Under the pieces are notes generated by a model. It saw nothing but the letters and a program-made list of their open reading frames with translations, made no database searches and had not been told where the DNA came from. This document shows, one piece after another, positions 36,031 through 40,552 of a stretch of 40,552 bases of DNA (positions within the stretch are counted from its first letter, which is position 1; each line of letters opens with the position of its first letter). Both the position numbers and the translations under genes were made by a program. The DNA is from Pirellulales bacterium (lineage in GTDB: Bacteria; Planctomycetota; Planctomycetia; Pirellulales; Thermoguttaceae). Where the stretch lies: positions 1 to 40,552 of the forward strand of contig JABWBD010000015.1 of NCBI GenBank assembly GCA_013360685.1, in the 5' to 3' direction.

Positions 36031-39000
36031 ATGCCAACGATGAGAGCGATGCCACTTGCCGCCGTGCCGCTGGTGCTGCTGTCGCAGATCATGGTTCGAC
36101 CGCCCACCCGCGGCGACGAACTGCCGAAGCTCCTCTTTCTGGGCACGGAATTGCACGAGGCACGGCCCCCGCGGACGGCGCCGGCCTACGTCAAGAAAGA
36201 CACCTGGCACGACAGCATGCGAGCTTCGCTGGAGGCTGCGTTCGGCCCCGCGGACGGAAGAGATCGCGCCGGTCGCGACGAATTCCGGCCGGCGATCATC
36301 CGGCTCACGGCCGACGGGCAGCCGGTGCGGCTGGAGTTCCGCGTCCGGGGGTTGGAGCGGCTGTATCTTGCCGCGCTGGGACGGCCGCCGGAAGACGGCT
36401 CGGCCCACTTCCTCAGCCCGCGGCTGTTCGACAAAGACGGCAATTCCATCGACCTGGAACTCGGCGGCACGCTGACGGAAGGAAAAGCCGACGCGCGTGC
36501 AGCCAGGGCGGCCGAACTGGAGATCGGCGGCACGAAGCGTCGCGGCTTCGCGCTCTCGCCGGGCGAAATCGGCTTCAAGCTCGACGGCAAGTACGAGCGT
36601 CTGGAGGTGTTCGTCTGCTACAGCCCCGAAAAAGGACTGCCGCCCTATGCGGCTGTCGACTGCCGGCCGATCTTCGCCCTCGCGTCGGAATGCCGCGAAA
36701 TCCGGCAGTCGCTGTGGGACCAAGTGGCACGGGACTTCCGCGACCGGCAATCGCAGATCGAGATGGAGATGGAGCGCCGCGATGGGCTTTGGAACGAGTA
36801 TACACGCGTCGGAACCGAGGCCTCGCATGCCTACTATCTCGCCCGTGCCGAGCAGCGGCTGGATTTGGCCCGCAAGACTCTCGAATTCGTGGAACGGGCC
36901 GCACCCCGTCCCGATATGGCCGCGGAACTCAAGGCGCTTCAGGAGCGGATCGAACGGGCCGCCAAAGATCCGGCTTTTTCGGCCGGAAGAGATCTGTTCG
37001 CCCGGGCCGTCGACCTCCGGCGCCGCATCCTGTTTTCGCATCCCGCGCTTGACTTCGATCGCCTCCTGGTAAGCAAGCGGCCCCCGCCGGTCCTCAGCGC
37101 GCCGGGCGACAACTACTTCGCCATGCACAACGGCACGGGTCCGGGGCTGGTCATCCTCGACGATTGGAAGAGCGGCCGGCCCAAGGAAACGGTTCTGCTC
37201 GAAGGCAAGCTGCCCGCGGGCTGCGCGATGCACGCCGATGTGTCGTTCGACGGGCGGCGGATCGTGTTTGCCTACGCCGATCATCGGCCCCCGCGCGACC
37301 AGCGGCAGTTCTTCCTTTACGAGATCGGCGCCGACGGCGCCGGCCTGCGGCAGATCACCGGCGGGGACAGCGACACATTGGCCGGGGCCGACGGCCGGAA
37401 GACCGTGCTCTGCGAGGACTATGATCCCTGCTACTTGCCCGACGGCGGATTTGCTTTTATCTCCACACGCAACCAGGGCGGTGTGCGTTGCCACACGGGC
37501 GGGCGCTATTGCCCCACGTATGTCCTCTACCGCTGCGATGCCCAAGGCTCCAACATCCGCCAGATCTCGTTCAACGAAGCCAGCGAGTGGGATCCGGCGG
37601 TCATGCCCGACGGGCGGCTCCTCTGGATGCGCTGGGACTACATCAACCGGCCGGTGATCCCGACCTTCGGCTTCTGGACCGCCGCGCCCGACGGCACGGC
37701 CGCCGCCCACTACTTCGGCAACTACACCCCCAACCCCTGCCGGATCTGCCAGCCGAGGCCCATTCCCGGCTCGCCCAAGATCGTTGCCACGGCGGCCGGA
37801 CACCACACGATCCATGCCGGTTCGCTGATTCTCATCGACCGCCGCCTGGCCGAAGACGGCCTGGAAGCCATCACGCGGCTGACGCCGGAAGCTCCCTTTC
37901 CCGAGTCGGAAGACCATTCGCCGGTCAGTTTCGGCAGCCCCTACCCGCTCAGCGAAGACCTCTTCCTGGCCGAGTTCTGCCCCGATCCCTACCCCGCGTC
38001 CATGGCGCGGTACCCGCGGCACAACGCCTACGGGATCTACCTGATCGACACGCTGGGCGGACGCGAATTGATCTACCGCGATCCGGAGGTCTCCTGCTTC
38101 GAGCCCATGCCGGTTCGCCCGCGGCCGGCGCCGCCGGTGCTCCCCTCACTGGCTTCCCATCACGAGACCTCGCCGAAAGGGGTCTTTTACCTTCAAGACG
38201 TCTATCGCAGCACGCAGGACATCCCCCGCGGCACGATCCGGCGGCTCCGTGTCAATGAACTGATCCCGCAACCCGCGCAGCGGGTGCCGTTCTCCAGCCG
38301 CGTGAACTATGAAGTGCTCAAGCGGGTCCTGGGCACCGTGCCCGTCGACGAAAACGGTTCAGCGGTGTTCGAGGCCCCGTCCGGCGTGCCCCTGCAGTTC
38401 CAGGCACTCGATGAAAACGGCATGGCGGTGATGACCATGCGCTCGAGCGTCTATCTGCAGCCGGGCGAGCAGGCGGGCTGTGTCGGCTGTCACGAGCGGC
38501 GCACGTGCAGCCCCGTGATTCGACCGTCGCCGACCGCTGCGCAGCCGGTCCTCCAATTGGAGCCGCCCGCCGGCCCGCACGATCCCGGCGGCTTCAGCTT
38601 CGCCAAAACCGTGCAGCCGGTGCTCGACCGCTACTGCCTCGACTGCCACGGCTTGAAGGAGACCGCCGGAAAGACCGATCTGCTCGGCACGATCGACGCC
38701 GGCGAGGAGAACGTTGCCAACTCCTACCAGCAACTGCTCCCCAGCGCCGCCTACGCATCGTTGACCCAGGATGGCCGCCTCGTGAAGATCGCCCAATATG
38801 GGCAGGAAACCTGGTACAGCCGGCCCGGCGACTACTTCGCTCACGGCGGCGAACTTGCCGCGCTGCTCTTGAAGGGGCACGAAGGCGTCGAACTCGACCC
38901 TGACAGCCGCCGGCGGATCATCGACTGGCTCGATCTGAACGCACCCCTGTACGGCACATACTCCTGGAACAAGGACGAATGGCGCAGACCGGATCCCCAA

Positions 39001-39354
39001 GGCGAACAGGCTCTGCGATCGCACATTCGCCGCAGCTTCGGCGACGCGTTGGCCGGGCAGCCGTTTGCAGCGCTGGTGAACGTGGCATTGCCCGACGAGA
39101 GCCGCATCTTGAAAGCGCCCCTGGCCCGCGGTGCCGGCGGCTGGGGGCAGATCGAGCCGGGCGGGTGGAAAAGCACCGACGAGCCGGAGTACCGCAAGAT
39201 GCGCGGACTTGTGGAGGCCGCCATCCAGCCGCTCCCCTACCGCGACATTGCCGGTACCTGCGGTCGCGACGAGAAGTGCGCCTGTCTAAGCTGCTGGGTC
39301 CGCAAACTGCACGAACAGCGGCAAACGCGCATCGCTCGCAACCACCGATCTTGA
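36031..39354 (+). CDS. HzsA-like beta-propeller protein with two CxxCH heme motifs
   Basis: DVSFDGRRIVFAYADHRP..., LCEDYDPCYLPDGGFAFISTRNQGGVRC, EWDPAVMPDGRLLWMRWDYINR; CVGCHERRTCSPV and CLDCHGLKE motifs; exported N-terminus. Confidence 0.75.
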   Translation: MPTMRAMPLAAVPLVLLSQIMVRPPTRGDELPKLLFLGTELHEARPPRTAPAYVKKDTWHDSMRASLEAAFGPADGRDRAGRDEFRPAIIRLTADGQPVRLEFRVRGLERLYLAALGRPPEDGSAHFLSPRLFDKDGNSIDLELGGTLTEGKADARAARAAELEIGGTKRRGFALSPGEIGFKLDGKYERLEVFVCYSPEKGLPPYAAVDCRPIFALASECREIRQSLWDQVARDFRDRQSQIEMEMERRDGLWNEYTRVGTEASHAYYLARAEQRLDLARKTLEFVERAAPRPDMAAELKALQERIERAAKDPAFSAGRDLFARAVDLRRRILFSHPALDFDRLLVSKRPPPVLSAPGDNYFAMHNGTGPGLVILDDWKSGRPKETVLLEGKLPAGCAMHADVSFDGRRIVFAYADHRPPRDQRQFFLYEIGADGAGLRQITGGDSDTLAGADGRKTVLCEDYDPCYLPDGGFAFISTRNQGGVRCHTGGRYCPTYVLYRCDAQGSNIRQISFNEASEWDPAVMPDGRLLWMRWDYINRPVIPTFGFWTAAPDGTAAAHYFGNYTPNPCRICQPRPIPGSPKIVATAAGHHTIHAGSLILIDRRLAEDGLEAITRLTPEAPFPESEDHSPVSFGSPYPLSEDLFLAEFCPDPYPASMARYPRHNAYGIYLIDTLGGRELIYRDPEVSCFEPMPVRPRPAPPVLPSLASHHETSPKGVFYLQDVYRSTQDIPRGTIRRLRVNELIPQPAQRVPFSSRVNYEVLKRVLGTVPVDENGSAVFEAPSGVPLQFQALDENGMAVMTMRSSVYLQPGEQAGCVGCHERRTCSPVIRPSPTAAQPVLQLEPPAGPHDPGGFSFAKTVQPVLDRYCLDCHGLKETAGKTDLLGTIDAGEENVANSYQQLLPSAAYASLTQDGRLVKIAQYGQETWYSRPGDYFAHGGELAALLLKGHEGVELDPDSRRRIIDWLDLNAPLYGTYSWNKDEWRRPDPQGEQALRSHIRRSFGDALAGQPFAALVNVALPDESRILKAPLARGAGGWGQIEPGGWKSTDEPEYRKMRGLVEAAIQPLPYRDIAGTCGRDEKCACLSCWVRKLHEQRQTRIARNHRS

Positions 39355-39403
39355 CCTCGGCGCTCTCATCCCGGCGAACCACGTCAGCGCCGTGGTTCGT
39401 CGG

Positions 39404-40552
39404 ATGGATCAGGAGATTCAGCAAGTGGATGGTCGATCAATCGTTACGACGCAGACACGGATCGCCGTGGCGGTCGCAGTCGCATTGCGCCTCCTCCCCG
39501 GAGTCGTCGACGGAAGTGATGGCATCCATGAGAAGGCCAATCCGCCTCCGGCCTGCGACATGAACTCCAAGATCGATGCCCGCGACACCCCATGGACTCG
39601 CGGCGGGTGGCAGCAGCACGCTGTGATTCGGCTCAACGGCTCCCAGGCAGCACAAACACTGGCCGCACAACTGCGCTTCATCGGCGGCGAGTGGACGTAC
39701 AACAATTCGCAGATGCCGTACCTGGTGTATATGCCGGAGCGCAAGCGACTGATGCTGGCCGCATCGGTCGACAAGCCGGCGATCAAAGCCGCGGCCGTGT
39801 TCAGCGACGATTTCGGCGCCACCTGGACCAAACCGAGGTGGATGCATACCGACGCGGCGGGCCTTCCCGACCTCGGGGCCGCTACGCAGCTTACGTACTT
39901 GGGTGACGGCAAGCTCCTGATCGGAATCGAGAGCCGGTATTGGAGAAGCACGGACTATGGGCAGACTTGGAGTGATGATGCTCCGGTTCCTTACGGCTCC
40001 GAAGGCCAGGCCATGTATCCGTGGGACCCGATGCTGGTCGACCGCGACCCCACGACGGGCAAGGTGGCCCGCCTGGTCGAAACCCGGTACAAGCAAAACG
40101 GCACGTTCGGCACGGGCGAGTACTTCTCTCAAGGCTGCGTGCGATTCAGCACGGATGAAGGCAAGACCTGGAGCAAGGAAATCAACGTGCCCCAATGGAA
40201 ACGGCTCAATGAAATCGTCCTGTGCCGAGCGAAGAACGGCGATCTGGTTGCCGCCTGCCGCACCGATAACCCGAAACAGTTCCTGGTGGGATTCGACGAC
40301 CAGTATAGTGGACTCGCCACCTCGGTATCCAAGGACAATGGATACACCTGGTCTGAACTGAACCACGTTTACTTTTGGGGCCGCCACCACCCGCACATGA
40401 TGGTCATGCCTGACGGCCGGATCGTGATGACCTACGTGGTCCGCAACGGCTATGTTGCCGACAAGACCGGCCGTCTCAGGTTCGGCATCGAGGCAGTCGT
40501 CAGCAACGACAACGGCGAAACCTGGGACCTCGATCACAAGTACATCCTGGCC
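39404..40552 (+). CDS. BNR-repeat sialidase-like protein (truncated by window edge)
   Basis: Reads MDQEIQQVDGRSIVTTQTRIAVAVAVALRLLPGVVDG...AAVFSDDFGATWTKPRW...YWRSTDYGQTWSDD...HPHMMVMPDGRIVMTYVV...VVSNDNGETWDLD to the window end; no stop, so not in the ORF track. GTG 39425 is an alternative start. Confidence 0.8.
   Translation, partial: MDQEIQQVDGRSIVTTQTRIAVAVAVALRLLPGVVDGSDGIHEKANPPPACDMNSKIDARDTPWTRGGWQQHAVIRLNGSQAAQTLAAQLRFIGGEWTYNNSQMPYLVYMPERKRLMLAASVDKPAIKAAAVFSDDFGATWTKPRWMHTDAAGLPDLGAATQLTYLGDGKLLIGIESRYWRSTDYGQTWSDDAPVPYGSEGQAMYPWDPMLVDRDPTTGKVARLVETRYKQNGTFGTGEYFSQGCVRFSTDEGKTWSKEINVPQWKRLNEIVLCRAKNGDLVAACRTDNPKQFLVGFDDQYSGLATSVSKDNGYTWSELNHVYFWGRHHPHMMVMPDGRIVMTYVVRNGYVADKTGRLRFGIEAVVSNDNGETWDLDHKYILA

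Noticed and set aside
33685-38022. 1,445-aa minus-strand ORF
   Set aside because: Antisense to the DMFase-like and HzsA-like genes, spans their intergenic gap, and shows no domain motifs.
1-40552. tRNA or rRNA genes
   Set aside because: No tRNA cloverleaf or rRNA-like stretch was recognised by eye; a tRNAscan/Infernal run would be needed to exclude them.

Overview
GC-rich bacterial window with a planctomycete-like signature (LESRQML N-terminal motif, YTV-repeat Cys-rich protein, tandem DUF1080 domains, Tat-exported catabolic enzymes, HzsA-like cytochrome). The main item is a single uninterrupted 4,195-codon ORF (7146-19733, minus). It has a good Shine-Dalgarno and no recognisable signal peptide. 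Only its C-terminal third looks familiar: an ATP-grasp ligase followed by a galactokinase-like GHMP kinase with an altered first motif. About 3,000 N-terminal residues match no family I recognise, so this is my best candidate for an undescribed system. Other content: a partial Ser/Thr kinase; an RTX-repeat plus HELAH metallopeptidase-like surface protein; an AbiEi/AbiEii-like (type IV) toxin-antitoxin operon with an AT-rich direct-repeat candidate operator; a YTV-repeat protein; a Tat-targeted DegT/DnrJ aminotransferase homologue; a decayed VapBC relic; a tandem DUF1080 protein; a Tat-targeted ceramidase-like protein followed by a 6PGDH/HIBADH-type C-terminal relic; a LamG domain apparently split by a seven-repeat propeller; a TIM-barrel-like protein apparently split by a jelly roll; a URO-D plus sialidase operon; a secreted N,N-dimethylformamidase-beta-like protein; an HzsA-like diheme propeller protein; a partial second sialidase; a 124-bp MITE-like element with 16-bp TIRs and 8-bp direct repeats; and several strong intergenic palindromes. 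All family calls come from reading motifs by eye. No database search was possible.
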